Positions 14,101-24,580 of a stretch of DNA of 64,000 nt are shown piece by piece. The notes beneath the pieces are model-generated. The model worked only from the letters and a program-made list of their open reading frames with translations, was not told where the DNA came from and made no database searches. The position numbers and the translations under genes are program-made. The DNA is from Diphasiastrum complanatum (Eukaryota > Streptophyta > Lycopodiopsida > Lycopodiales > Lycopodiaceae): positions 25,119,803 to 25,183,802 of the forward strand of contig CM055108.1 in assembly GCA_029204225.1 (NCBI GenBank), in the 5' to 3' direction. Within the stretch, counting starts at the first letter, position 1; each line of letters begins with the position of its first letter.

Positions 14101-17100
14101 TAGGGAGCTGCAGGCAAATGGGGGGAGTGCGAGGAATACAAAGAGCACCATAATGATAAGAGGGCCCGTCTGCAAGGGAATAAACTTGTGGAGTAGAAGC
14201 AAGTTGTCAAGTGGAGGCGCAACAGCTCAAGAAAGTAGGGCAATTTAGGTATGCATCAAGGAGGGTTACAGGTAGCAAGCCGCTCAGATGTGATGCCACA
14301 AAGGGCACTGTAACATTCAAATGTCTCAAACATTTGAAATGCTGTTGACATTTTTGAAGTCATAATCTTTAAGGTTTTGACCAATCCAAGTGCTAATTTA
14401 AGGGTACACATATGATAAAAGTGGTTGAATGAGCATGTGAAGTGAAGAAAGGAATTTAATCTGTTGTGATTGACAAAGGTCGTAATGTTTTGTTTGAAAA
14501 ACCTTTAATCGTCAATTTAGAATGAAAAGTGTTTGGGAGGTGAAAGGTGCTCCAGCAGCAATTTGTTTTCTGGTTAGGGCTTGATTGCATCGTGATATTC
14601 ACACGAGGACTCCTAGGCCTCTGTTTTGGGGCCTTAGAGCCTAGAAAAATAGCTTGAACTTTTGAGGTTTCAAATGTGTTTGAAATGTGGAGATTCAAAC
14701 AAGTTAAACATTACAATTAAACATGTTTAAATATGACAATGAGAAAGGGTAAAGACACAAGCCCATAATGAGGAAAGGCCATTATCTGCAGCACTACTTT
14801 TCCTAGGTCAGTAATGGATATTAAAATCCCAACCTTTGGCAACTGCCAAGAGGAAATTCCAAGAGATAAATTAAAAGCCTCATTAAAATTCACTTTTATG
14901 AATATGTACTCAAACTGATCAGAGCAGCAGCAGAAGGCAAGTTTTGAAGCTTCTATGGACCATCCTCACTATTACAAGATCTCTAGTAAAGGATGGGCCT
15001 AGTTCATTAAAGATAAGGAATGGCAGCCCAACACATTTTGTTTAGAAAACATAATTTGATCAACAAAAGCTTTAGGTCACCACGTTATCAAGCCGTCCCT
15101 GTTTCGAGCCTGAACTGAGTATCACCTTGCTATATCAAAGGCTGATTTTCTTGTCTAAAGGAGTTCAAGAATAAATACATCTATTTACAGTTTAAATCAC
15201 TTATCTGTTATCAGCCGATTACTTACAATTTTAGTTTATACTATCAACCCTCAACATTGTTTTCATTTATTAAAAGAAAGCAGATGCAGATAGCATTTCC
15301 ACTAACAAGACTGGACTCTATGAGGGCTGTATGAGAGATAAGGTTATTTTCGTAAGTGACATAAGCAGTGCCAAGTGAGATAAGCCAACGCATTCCACAG
15401 AAGACCGTTTGACCACCAAAGGCAGTGACAAAGGAGGCACAGAAGAAAGACTAAACACTACTTTTGGCAAATTTGAACTTAGAAATGCTTTGACACAGTG
15501 CCTACTAAGACGAAGGATAGTTAAGTAGCATTGGTTGAACATTTGACAACAGTGGACTTCATTAAAGCTTTTGATCTGTCCCATGTTCCTTGCTCATAGA
15601 AAGACTATATGCGCTCTTGGTTTCTCCACTAACATTGTTCTAGTTGTGATAGCACTCTATGAGAGAGCTTTGGGCGGGTTGTTTTCGACACGACAGAGGT
15701 ACTTTTAGAAAATTCTACCTACTCTGTTTGGGTTATAAAATAATGAGCTAGAGAGGGTGATATGAAATGGGGTGGTTCCCTAGCTGCAAATTGGGAGATA
15801 TACTCATTGCCATTCTTCTTTACGCAGATGATGTGGTTCTAGTTTTTCCTACTAGAGAGGGTCTACATAGACACTTGGAGTGTCTTCACGCTTTTGCACT
15901 AGGTGGGTTTGAGGGTGAAAATTGCGAAGACATGCCTACCACTCTACGCTCTCTTGTGGCCTATGAGGACCCACGATGTGTCGCTCTGATGATACGTGAG
16001 ATGTTCATATTACCGAGAGGTTTATACGGGACACCACAACATTCCACCTCACAGCCATTGATCACTTCATTCTTTACTAGGCGGAGATCACGTGATCTAG
16101 TGTCGGAGGAGGATTACGATGATGATGAGGATGATAGCCACTCACATGCTCATAGAGACCGGAGACAGTGTACTCCCCACCATCGCGTTACTACCGGGAT
16201 CACCAGACATCATACACAGAGGCGTGCCACTGCTACTGTTAGGGACCCAACTCCCTTGGGTCCCAAACTTAAACTTGAGACCAGACGATGACTGGGCCTG
16301 TAGTCTTGACCGGTGACTCGTGAACCTGCATGGTTGTCACGTGTCATGATCCAGGATTGCACATGGCTTGGAGTCTCTCTCCTTGAAGGTATACAAGGGG
16401 AGGAGGACTCATTTGCCATCCATTCTGTCTACCTAGGAGGAGGTGGATGGAGAGCATGTGCACGGCCTGGATGTATTGCTAGCGTGAGGCAGGAGATGGC
16501 TGAGAGCCTAGGCGGTGGTATGGGACGCCGTCTGGGATGGAGGTCGGATCCAGCTTGATACGGTCACAGGCCAGGGCACGGTGGGTGGACCCGGATTAGG
16601 TCCTATGGCGGGGTGGAACGTGAATCGTTCGGTCTCTTGTGGTTAACTGGAACCTGGAGGTTTGCAGTAAGTAAGATTGTAACATATGGTATCAGAGCCA
16701 CTGCATACTGAAAGCAGGTACGTTGATCCGTAGAGCTTTTCTTGTAAAGTTTCGGTGCTTCTGACGGATTTCAAAACGAATTTAAAATGCATTTTTTATG
16801 CATCTTCTAAGGTTCTTCTTCCCGCTGTTTTTTCGAAATTTTGACGAAAAAAGTTAGGAAAAACAATCGTGGGGGCCCATGGAAGCCCTGCCACGTGGCA
16901 CTGTCCCGGAAAGGACAGGTGGCGGTCCTTCCTGCTTCTGTTCCGCTCAGATTGCAGTATAGATCTGTTGCAACGGGCCCTCCTCAGCGAGTAAAATGTG
17001 AAAACTTCTGATCGCTGTCTGATCAGCGATGCTCCTCTAGGAAACGAATAGGAAACCGCCACATGGCACTGTTTGGGCCCAGACAGGTGTCTACAGGCAG

Positions 17101-20100
17101 CGCTTTTCTATTCCGCTCTCTTTCCAATCCTTGTCCAGGGAAATCGGGGCCCTCCCTTCTTGCTAGAAGTGTTTTCTCCAAAACTGTCCCTGTATATCAG
17201 CAATGGACCAGTTGAAGGAAAACAAGTTAAAGTGAAGGGGGAGGGGGGCTGTAGGCCACCTGGCAGATTGCTAGGTGAAGGCCAAAAGGCTGAGGTGGAG
17301 GCTAGGTGGCAAGGCAAGGCCACTTGGCAGTTGTTAGGATAGCATGAAGAGGGAGGTATGCCTCTTCCATGCATCTGTTTTGTGAGAAATAAGGTGGAGG
17401 TGGTGGTGCATCCTTCTCCTTGCTCTCTCTTAATCCTCTTGGCAGCCATGGACAGTACCATTTGGTTTGTGAAGAGACAGCAAGAGTAGTCTTGTATCTA
17501 CTTTCCTTGAGTAGCTTTTGATTCTCTTCTATCTTCTCTTCTTAATTCACCTCTCTTCTCTCTGTAAAAATGGAGCCTACTCCTACTACACAGCCTATGT
17601 CCCCTACTCTTGAGGCTACAGTATCTGCCTCTGTCTTAGACCCTGATGCTTTGATGCTGGCTATTAACAGTCTACAGCAACAGATTGTGGATATGCAAGC
17701 AAAGCACAGTCGGGATCAGCAGGATCTCAAGGAATTGACGCAGCTAAGGCAATTGGTGCATCAACCCTTGTTTACTCCTGAAGTTTTTGCTGGGGAAAAG
17801 AAGGATAGAACCCTGGAGGCGGTCTTGCAATGGCTGGATCGATGGAATTCGTACTTTTCCATGCACGATTCATCCGAGGACAACAAGATCAATCTCGCCG
17901 TCATGTACCTGTGAGGTAAAACATTTACCTGGTGGCAAGATATAAGGGGTAAGCCTGAAGTTCCTAGGAATTGGGAGGATTTTTGTAAGGCCTTTAAGGC
18001 GGCCTTCCTTCCTATTCTTGATGATTTTGAATTTTACCGTCAGTATGCGACGATCCATATGGGGAACAGGCCCCTGGATCAGTATTTGCAAGAATTTCAA
18101 GAGGTCTATTCTCGTTTTGCAACTAGAATAGATCCTTTGCTAGTAAAGTTGCATTTCATACTAGGGTTGCCAAGAGATTATCAGCTAGAGGTCAAGAGGA
18201 ACCAGCCTCTTACCCTCGAGGATGCTGTTCGCTTCGCCAGAATCTACGATGATACTACGATGGCTAAGCCTGAGACTGGGGTCTTACCCGACGTAAAGGG
18301 TAAGAGGCCTTTCTTTCCAAAGAAATCGAAAGATAAGGCAAAGGAAGGCGCTTCAGGTTCAGGGAAATCGAAGAAAAGATCTACCTTGGACCAGGAAACC
18401 TTCATAAAAGCCAGATGCGACAATCTATGCTTCAATTGCATGGAACCAGGTCATGTCGCGAAGGAATGTCCAAAGAAACGGAAAGCTAAAGGGGCATCTT
18501 TTAAGACGCCAGGTAACTCTAGCATATCTAGTATAGATCTTTCCTTTGCTGGTAATTCTGTGTGTGAGCATTGTTGTTTTAATACGACTGTTTTTGGCCC
18601 TCATGACCTCATTCGGATGAAGGAGGTTGTGGGTGGTCAAGCCGTAACTGTTTTATTTGACGATGGTTCCATCTTTGCTCTTTAGTAAATAGATCCAACA
18701 AAATCTAGTAAAATCATCAATGAAAGTGGAGCAGAAAGCCAAGTTTGGGACCGGATAGTCCCTCATCTACCAATACAGATTCAAGCCTATAAGAATAAAT
18801 TAGACTTTCATATTATGAATCTAGATAGGGTAGATGTTATACTTGGTAAAGAGTGGTTCTATGAGAGGAATGAGTCTATGAAGAAAAACTATGTAACACA
18901 CAGTTTGTCGTTCTTACATAACGACTCACTCATAGAATTGAATGGAAATGTGGATATTTCTACTCCGTATATGCTTTCTGCTATGGAAACTGTTAAATGT
19001 ATGGATATTGTGGATTGCAGTTCTTATTTATGTTGGTTAAAAGATTTTACTTACCATGAAGAACGTAGTTTACAATTTTACAATCTCTAGATGGAATTAA
19101 TGTCTGATAACCTAAAACTAGAAAACTCACCGGAAGGTGAAATTTTTAGGAGACTTAGACATAAATTTAACGATGTTTTTCCTGAGCAGCTTCCTGAGGG
19201 TCTTCCCCCCTCTAGGGGTGTTGACCATGGTATAAAACTAATTCCTGGTAGTTCTCCTATATCACTGTATCCATATAGGATGAGTACTACTGAGGAGGAT
19301 GAAGTTTATAGGCAACTGCAAAATTACCTTAAAATGGGCCATGTTAGGCCTAGTAAATCTCCTGGGGGACACCTGTGCTCCTTGTTGATAAAAAAGACGG
19401 AGGTACTCGTCTTTGTGTGGACTTTAAAAAGTTGAATAAGTTAATGATTAAAAATCGTTATCCTTTACTGCGAATGGATGAACTGGTTGATCGATTGCAT
19501 GGTGCAAAGTACTTCACCAAAATCGATTTGAGATCAGAGTATCATCAGATTCGCATAAAGACTGAGGATATTGAAAAAACCGGGTTTAGAAGAACTAGGT
19601 ATGGCCATTATGAGTTTCTGGTTTTACCATTTGGCTTGACAAATGCTCCAGCAACTTTCCAGCAGATGATGAACGATCTTCTTCGTCCATATCTGGGAAA
19701 ATTCGTGATAGTCTACTTAGATGATATTCTCATCTATAGTAAGACCTTGGAGGAGCATGAGGAACATCTCAGGACTGTCTTAAAGTTACTTAGACAGGAG
19801 AAGCTGTTTGCCAAGGAGTCCAAATGTGTGTTCTTCCAGAAAAGAATGTTATACCTTGGTCACATTATTTCGGACCATGGGTTGGAAATTGACCCAAATA
19901 AAGTCCGACAAGTTTGTGAATGGCCTATCCCTAAAACCATCCGGGAGGTTAAGTCCTTTTTGGGCTTTACGGGGTTTTTTCATAGATTCATCTTGAACTA
20001 TGCATTAATTGCATTGGCCTTGACGAATGTCCTCAGAGGGGCTAAAAGAGTTAGCCGGCACAGTAAGTTCAGTCCTCCAGTTACTTGGACTGAAGAGTTG

Positions 20101-23100
20101 AATCAAAGTTTTGAAAACCTCAAATACTGTGTAACTACAGCGCCTATTCTACACATAGTGGATCCTAACAAGCCGTATGTACTTGAAACGGATGCCAGTG
20201 ACTATGCTATAGGCGCAGTCCTATATCAGGATGGTAGACTGGTAGCTTTTGAAAGCAAGAAGTTGGATCCTGCTCAAAGGCGGTATTCCACCTATGACAA
20301 GGAACTTTTTGCTGTCATTAATGCCCTAAAAGTTTGGAGACATTACTTGTATGGCTCCCACTTTACTATAGTTACTGATCATCAAGCGTTAAAGTATATT
20401 AACGATGCGGTCGACCTTAGGGGTCGTAAGGCCAGATGGTCATAGATGCTCCAAGAATTTCATTATGACATTTAGTACCGGAAGGGTACCTCTAATAGTG
20501 TCGCGGATGCCTTAAGCCGGATTGGAGAGGTTAATCGGTTAATCTTTTTTGAGATCCAATCTGAGTTGTATCTGTCCTTAAGAGATTTGTGTAAGACCGA
20601 TAGGTACTTCGGTCGTATTTGGCTAGACGTTCTGGCAGGTTCTACTAGATCTAGTGATAAGCTTGAAATGCAGGATTCCAAGATTTCTCCTCAGGACAAG
20701 ATACAAAAAGACTATTCCATTAGGAATGGGTTACTTTTCCGGAATGAAAAAGTTTGTGTGCCAAAAAATAATGATATAAGGGCCCAAATCCTGCATGAAT
20801 GTCATGACAGCCCGTGTGCAGGACACCCTGGCGCTCAAAGGACGCTTGACTTAGTAAAACGGAACTTTTACTGGCCAAATTTAAAAAGTCAAGTGGAGGC
20901 ATATGTTCGCAAGTGTGCGCAATGCCAAGTTAATAAAGCTGAAAGACTTAAGGCAGCTGGTTTGTTAATGCCCTTGGAAATTCCCGAAAGAAAGTGGGAA
21001 AGCATTTCTATGGACTTTGTGGTTGGGCTACCTCGGACGGGGAAGCAAAATGATGCCATTTGGGTAATAGTTGACAGGTTAACTAAAATGGCGCACAGTT
21101 CATACCAACCAAGCAAACTGTCAAAGCTTCTGAACTTGCGCAGCTTTTCGTAGAAAAGTTGTTCAAGTTGTTTGGTTTGCCGAATGATATTGTTAGTGAT
21201 CGAGATCCAAAGTCCACTGGCAAATTCTAGCAAGCGGTCTTTGAAAAATTAGAGACCACTCTAAGTTTGGGGTCATCAGATCATCCTAAATCGGATGGTC
21301 AGACAGAGAGGACAAACCAGTCTATGGAAGATATGCTTCGGGCATATGTGTCTTCTCAGATTGGGAAAGGTACCTTCCAATGATTGAGTTTGCGTATAAT
21401 AGCGCAAAGCACTCAGCGACGGGTTTTAGTCCATTTTCTCTTATGTATGGTTTCCAACCTAGGGCTCCCATTTCAGTGGGCCTCAAAGGCCTCAAGGTTA
21501 AAGCAGCAGTAGATTTCCTGCATGATATGCAAGAAATGTTGCTTGTTGCTCGCGAAAACGTTAAAACGGCTCAGGATAGAGCCCAGTTTTACGCTAATCA
21601 AAAGCGACAACCTAGGGATTTTGAGGAGGGAGCTTGGGTATATCTTAGAATTCCAAAAGATTCTAAGGTACTAAGGACTGGAAAATGTCCTAAGTTATCA
21701 CCTCGTTATGCAGGGCCATTCCGTATACTCCATCGCAATGCATACCAGCTAGAACTCCCTCAAGGTGTTAAAGTACATCCAGTTTTTCACATTAGCCGTT
21801 TAAAGGAATGACTTGTTGGAAAGGATGACTTAATGCCTCAAGAGGACTTAGTTCGGCTGGAGGACCTATCATACTTTGTACCTACAGAACCACAGGCCAT
21901 TGTTGATGTACGTCAACGTGGACTCCGAAAACGGCAGGTAACTGAGTACTTGGTTCGTTGGAAAGGACATTCCGAGGACGATGACACTTGGGAAAAGGAA
22001 TTTGACCTTAAACTAAGATTCCCGGGATTCCTTCCTTAGATAAGGAATATTTTAAGGAAGAGGGAATGTTAGGGACCCAACTCCCTTGGGTCCCAAACCC
22101 AGACTTGAGACCAGATAATGACTGGGCCTGTAGTCTTGACCGGTGACTCGTGAACCTGCATGGTTGTCACGTGTCATGATCCAGGAGTGCACATGGCTTG
22201 GAGTCTCTCTCCTTGAAGGTATACAAGGGGAGGAGGACTCATTTGCCATCCATTCTGTCTACCTAGGAGGAGGTGGATGAAGAGCATGTGCACGGCCAGG
22301 ATGTATTGCTAGCGTGAGGCAGGAGATGGCTGAGAGCCTAGGCGGTGGTATGGGACGCCGTCTGGGACGGAGGTCGGATCCAGCTTGATACGGTCACAGG
22401 CCAGGGCACGGTGGGTGGACCCGGATTAGGTCCTATGGCGGGGTGGAACGTGAATCGTTCGGTCTCTTGTGGTTAACCGGCACCTGGAGGTTTGCAGTAA
22501 GTAAGATTGTAACAGCTACACATGCTCATGCTCATGCCCACAGACGACGCCAGAAGGCTCCAACACTTTCTCAGGTTGTGGCTCGCATTACATCTTTCTA
22601 TAGTATGAGTACAGCAGCAGCAACAACAACACAGGCTCCGCAGTCTTGACATCTTGACATAGATACATATGATCAGTATGCACACACACCGCATACGTGT
22701 CTATTTTAGTTTGTACTAGATGTTTTTCTTTATTACATATTGGAGACGTTTTGTACGCTCCCATGGTTACCACACACTTGACATGTACTTTTTAGTCTTA
22801 TATGCCTTTTGGCATGGAAAAGACATTAATAAAGCTTTCTTTCTTTCTTTCTCTCTCTCTCTCTCATCACTTTTTCGATCTTTTTCAATCAAAGCAACTT
22901 TTTCAACTTAAACTTAAGTGATTATGAGGCACACTACAATGGAAGCAATAGGAGCCAAACAACAAATAGAAGACAAGAACACTTTTTCGTAAAACTCATG
23001 CATCTCAGTTGCAACAAGATGCTATATTGGGCCGAAACACAAAATCATATTAATGACATAAGCTTTCTTGAAAAACGACTAGGTCAATGTAACTAAGTTT

Positions 23101-23332
23101 AGAATATCCTTGCTTAGTACTTCATCAAATTCTATAGCCAACATGGAATAAAATTTGGCTGAAGACGTCCAACCGGCAAAACAAAATACCTTTTGCAAAA
23201 CGTAGAGGACATATAGTTACCAACACAATATTAGAAAGCTTAATACCTTAAAATGACATTCAACTGAAGTAACTTACTTTTCAAAACTTGATAAAAAATA
23301 ATAGGATAAATTTGTTGAGCTCACATTTTCAT
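2188..23332 (-). CDS. RPC9: DNA-directed RNA polymerase III subunit RPC9 (Rpb4/C17 family), four coding exons
   Basis: RPC9 pairs with RPC8 to form the stalk of nuclear RNA polymerase III, which transcribes tRNA and 5S genes. Exons on the minus strand: 23325-23332 (start, M-K and two bases of I), 10756-10873, 2696-2848, 2188-2328 (stop TAA at 2188-2190). Introns have GT..AG ends and phases 2, 0 and 0; the joined frame is open for 139 codons, close to the usual size. Exon 2 gives the N-terminal motif EANAGLLSNFEVLDLLRSRG. Exon 3 gives VYDYLVQSPAGTQTRE followed by KAERLQ and NIRPISAVEV, the conserved core of the family. Exon 4 gives IVEDCDERL and ends in an acidic tail after PPPPEQ. Against the family as remembered, exon 3 has ASNIRP where IINIRP is usual. 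The introns measure 12452, 7907 and 367 bp, and the first two are filled with retroelements. Family identity is strong; exon 1 is the least certain part. Confidence 0.88.
4400..4905 (-). mobile_element. Ty1/copia pol remnant (integrase tail and start of RT)
   Basis: The minus strand encodes a copia-type integrase C-terminal tail (VSRDVIFHEDH, at about 4810-4860), then a linker rich in acidic residues. The opening of the copia reverse transcriptase follows, with EAMTQEFEAL, NNTWELVEPP and IGCKWVFRIKY at about 4420-4560. A TGA at 4553-4555 replaces the Trp expected before V-E-A-M. No LTRs were identified, and the catalytic RT core is absent. It lies in RPC9 intron 2 on the same strand as the gene. 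The upstream stretch to 5460 may belong to the same element but is not recognisable. Confidence 0.75.
7260..10010 (+). mobile_element. Decayed Ty3/gypsy remnant (gag zinc knuckle and protease pieces)
   Basis: A G8 purine tract (7551-7558) is followed by TGTTATGGACACG from 7559, a likely polypurine tract and LTR start. A gag zinc knuckle of type CX2CX4HX4C (CFNCKSLNHMAHNC) is at 8075-8116. Protease-like pieces follow: ALVETSSTYS near 8870-8905, with the catalytic D-S-G replaced by E-T-S, and DLILGVDW at 9084-9107. A second segment resembling the first LTR region (cccacattgggggcaacgtt, then an LTR-like TATA at about 9902) runs from about 9586 to 10000. RT and integrase are missing. This looks like LTR-internal-LTR debris from one or two elements. 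Confidence 0.6.
10874..15530 (-). other. 3' part of RPC9 intron 1, no gene seen
   Basis: Counted along the gene, this is the 3' part of the 12.4-kb first intron. Apart from the 76-bp tandem repeat at 12307-12518, no coding region or element end was recognised. Short frames such as 13651-13947 and 13989-14243 carry no motif. Confidence 0.5.
12307..12518 (+). repeat. Tandem repeat, about 2.8 units of 76 bp
   Basis: Units start at 12307, 12383 and 12459, an exact 76-bp period. Each begins with a variant of ggaccaagtgtccca and contains an acgtgtc or acatgtgtc motif. The third unit is more diverged and incomplete. It lies within RPC9 intron 1. Confidence 0.9.
15536..15925 (+). mobile_element. Non-LTR (LINE) reverse transcriptase remnant
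   Basis: Motifs of a plant LINE reverse transcriptase occur in order: VDFIKAFD (RT motif A) at 15552-15575, LYERALGG near 15655, PTLFGL near 15720, and the catalytic LLYADDVVLV with YADD at 15821-15832, followed by a helix motif (REGLHRHLECLHAF). Stops and a frame change separate the first and last motifs, so it is a pseudogene fragment. It lies in RPC9 intron 1, just upstream of the chromovirus. Confidence 0.75.
15926..16236 (+). pseudogene. Unrecognised open frame interrupted by the chromovirus
   Basis: The frame that carries the LINE YADD motif stays open to the chromovirus insertion point. It encodes an acidic run (EEDYDDDEDD) followed by a His/Arg-rich tail. After removal of the element and one target copy (GCTAC), the frame continues open through 22515-22649 (HAHAHAH.. 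and a Ser/Thr/Ala-rich end). The downstream side then has AATAAAG and a CT tract at about 22831-22865. The family was not recognised. It may be the tail of a mobile-element protein fused to LINE debris. Confidence 0.4.
16237..16684 (+). repeat. 5' LTR of chromovirus
   Basis: Starts TGTTAGGGACCC and ends GATTGTAACA. It opens with a hairpin-capable gggacccaa..ttgggtccc. A weak TATA-like tatacaagg lies near 16391. Confidence 0.95.
16687..16699 (+). other. Primer binding site (initiator tRNA-Met type)
   Basis: TGGTATCAGAGCC two bases after the 5' LTR matches the usual plant retrotransposon primer site complementary to the 3' end of initiator tRNA-Met. Confidence 0.92.
17570..18685 (+). pseudogene. 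Chromovirus gag and start of protease (interrupted)
   Basis: The gag frame starts at ATG 17570 and holds a coiled-coil-like stretch (LQQQIVDMQAK) and the retrotransposon gag core (FTWWQDIRG, RPLDQYLQEFQEVYSRF). A zinc knuckle CFNCMEPGHVAKEC of the CX2CX4HX4C type is at 18428-18469. A TGA at 17912-17914 interrupts the frame, which otherwise continues in phase. The frame then runs into the protease (TVLFDDGSIF, about 18644-18680), where D-D-G-S replaces the usual D-S-G-A/S, and stops at 18683-18685. Confidence 0.9.
18686..19374 (+). pseudogene. Chromovirus protease end and RT N-terminus (interrupted)
   Basis: This continues the gag frame. The protease C-terminal signature VDVILGKEWF is at about 18830-18859. 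A TAG at 19088-19090 interrupts before the segment that leads into RT (FPEQLPEGLPPSRGVDH, then SPISLYPYRMS). A frame change near 19370 separates this from the RT core. Confidence 0.85.
19375..20529 (+). pseudogene. Chromovirus reverse transcriptase and RNase H
   Basis: RT motifs occur in order: CVDFKKLNKLMIKNRYPL, FTKIDLRSEYHQIRI, LPFGLTNAPATFQQMMN and the catalytic YLDD at 19714-19725. The gypsy-type RNase H follows, with LETDASDYAIGAVLYQDG (first catalytic Asp at 20191-20193), YDKELFAV and VTDHQALKYI. TAG stops at 20443-20445 and 20473-20475 interrupt the end before the SNSVADALSRI motif. The catalytic residues themselves are intact. Confidence 0.93.
20530..22039 (+). pseudogene. Chromovirus integrase with C-terminal chromodomain (frameshifted)
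   Basis: The HHCC zinc finger spans about 20793-20925 (H..H..C-A-Q-C). The DDE core starts at SMDFVVGLP (Asp 21013-21015), continues with VSDRDP after a frame change near 21098, and reaches DGQTERTNQ near 21300. A second frame change lies near 21357. A TAG at 21228-21230 stands where integrases have Trp (..KFW..), and a TGA lies at 21809-21811. The C-terminal part has AYNSAKHSATGFSPF and the GPF..I/L motif. It ends in a chromodomain (EYLVRWKGHSEDDDTWE, about 21940-21995), which defines chromoviruses and is thought to direct insertion to marked chromatin. Confidence 0.92.
22054..22066 (+). other. Polypurine tract of chromovirus
   Basis: AAGGAAGAGGGAA lies immediately before the 3' LTR. It is the expected plus-strand priming site. 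Confidence 0.88.
22067..22514 (+). repeat. 3' LTR of chromovirus
   Basis: 448 bp, colinear with the 5' LTR without gaps, with 11 substitutions by eye. It is followed directly by the target duplication GCTAC. Confidence 0.95.
22520..23324. other. 5' part of RPC9 intron 1 next to exon 1
   Basis: The interrupted frame continues to 22649. Then follow AATAAAG (22831) and a TTTC/CT tract to about 22865. From 22870 to 23318 nothing was recognised. Confidence 0.5.
23325..23332 (-). CDS. RPC9: RPC9 first coding exon (8 nt)
   Basis: Exon 2 starts one base before codon CTT (L-E-A-N-A), so the preceding exon must end two bases into a codon. The only match found upstream is ATGAAAAT followed by the donor GTGAGC (23319-23324), which gives M-K-I-L-E-A-N-A and matches the M-[KE]-I start known for plant RPC9. 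A start-stop ATGTAG lies at 23358-23363, 26 nt upstream. This is inferred from phase and homology, without transcript evidence. Confidence 0.65.
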
Positions 23333-23742
23333 TGCTTGTAGAAGTACAATTGAGACTCTACATAATCTGCTCCCACACTTCTGCAATCTACAAGGAAGTA
23401 AACCAAAAAGACATTACAAAAAAAAAAAATCCATTCATCGAAGCATCATGTTGTGGAGAAAAATGTCCATCATCGATGGAAAAATCATAAATAGGGTTCA
23501 AATATCATACCTCAGTTTGATCGTACCTGGTCATCAATAGAGAATGCCTTGAGCTTCAATAGAACTTAAATAGCATACCTTAGTTTGGAAATCTTAACTA
23601 GGCACAAATAGTGAATGGCTTCCACTCAGAGTAAAAATTTACTTGCAATAGAACTACATTTTGAACCCAAAGTGTTCCATAATGCGTTTTGGAACCCCTT
23701 TTTTTGGAAATTTCATTGCAATATTACGTATAGAGTCTAGAC

Positions 23743-24580
23743 CATAGTTGCAGCGAAACGCGTTTCGCTGGGTTCGTGTTTCGTGAACCGCAATTCTCCA
23801 AAACCCATTTCAAACCGCGAAACGTGCAAAAATTTTATTAAAAAAAAGTTGGAAAAATAGCTTATGGCTGAAATTCTTTTAGGGGAGCAATGGTCAAACC
23901 AGCGTTTTCCCTCCCATAAGTGCAGTAGATAGGGCACAAACAGATAAAAGTCAGTAGCTATTTGGTTGTTATTTGCTCTGGTTCTCAGTAATTGTTAATG
24001 CTACAGTTTGGGCTATCAACTCTATGGATGATGATCACTTTTGCAATCATTTCACTGGAGATGTGAGTGCAATGTGCATACAGTTGGGGGCATAAATGTT
24101 GGACCCTTATCAGCGCGCATTTGGACCCCTTTTTTATCTACGGGGGGGGTGCAGGGGGGGGGCAGCACCCCCCCTGCTACTGTTGTCGGCCCCCCCTGGT
24201 GGGGGCAACGCCCCCCGAAGCAGAAAGCGAGGTAAAATTGCTCTACAGTTCTCTATCTCTGTCCCACTGGAACCATCTATGATCGTAACGAACAGGCTAG
24301 AGGGTACTTTTGAATTTTTATCCTTGACAGAACCCAATTTGGATTAATGCACCTAAACTTGACCGAATTGTATCAAAAATGCTCGGCAACATACATAAAA
24401 ATAATGCTCTACATAGAGCTTCCTTCTGATACCCATATTGCCCAAAAAAAAAATTTAAAAATTTTAATTCAAAAAAAAAACACGTTTCTGAACGTTTCTA
24501 CAAAAAATCCAAAATGCAATTTTGGACCATGTTTCGGACCACGATTCTGGACCGCGTTTCGGAATCAGAGTGCAACTATG
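23743..24580. mobile_element. Non-autonomous hAT-like DNA transposon upstream of RPC9
   Basis: Terminal inverted repeats begin CATAGTTGCA at 23743 and end TGCAACTATG at 24580. They are flanked on both sides by GTCTAGAC (23735-23742 and 24581-24588), an 8-bp duplication as expected for hAT elements. Subterminal GAAACGCGTTTCG-type motifs at both ends fit hAT miniature elements. The 838-bp interior encodes no transposase and contains a G/C-run hairpin region (24138-24222). GTCTAGAC is itself palindromic, so it could instead be the outer part of the inverted repeat. The element starts about 410 bp upstream of the proposed RPC9 start codon. Confidence 0.8.

Larger units (their letters stand above)
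16232..22519 (+). mobile_element. Complete but disabled chromovirus (Ty3/gypsy) with 5-bp target duplication
   Basis: The element occupies 16237-22514 and is flanked by the 5-bp duplication GCTAC (16232-16236 and 22515-22519). Both LTRs are 448 bp, start TGTTAGGG and end TTGTAACA, and differ at 11 sites by my count (about 97.5% identity), which indicates a fairly recent insertion. The order LTR, PBS, gag-PR-RT-RNaseH-IN-chromodomain, PPT, LTR is canonical for a chromovirus. The coding region is in one gag-pol arrangement but carries several stops and at least three frame changes. It lies in RPC9 intron 1, antisense to the host gene. Confidence 0.96.
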
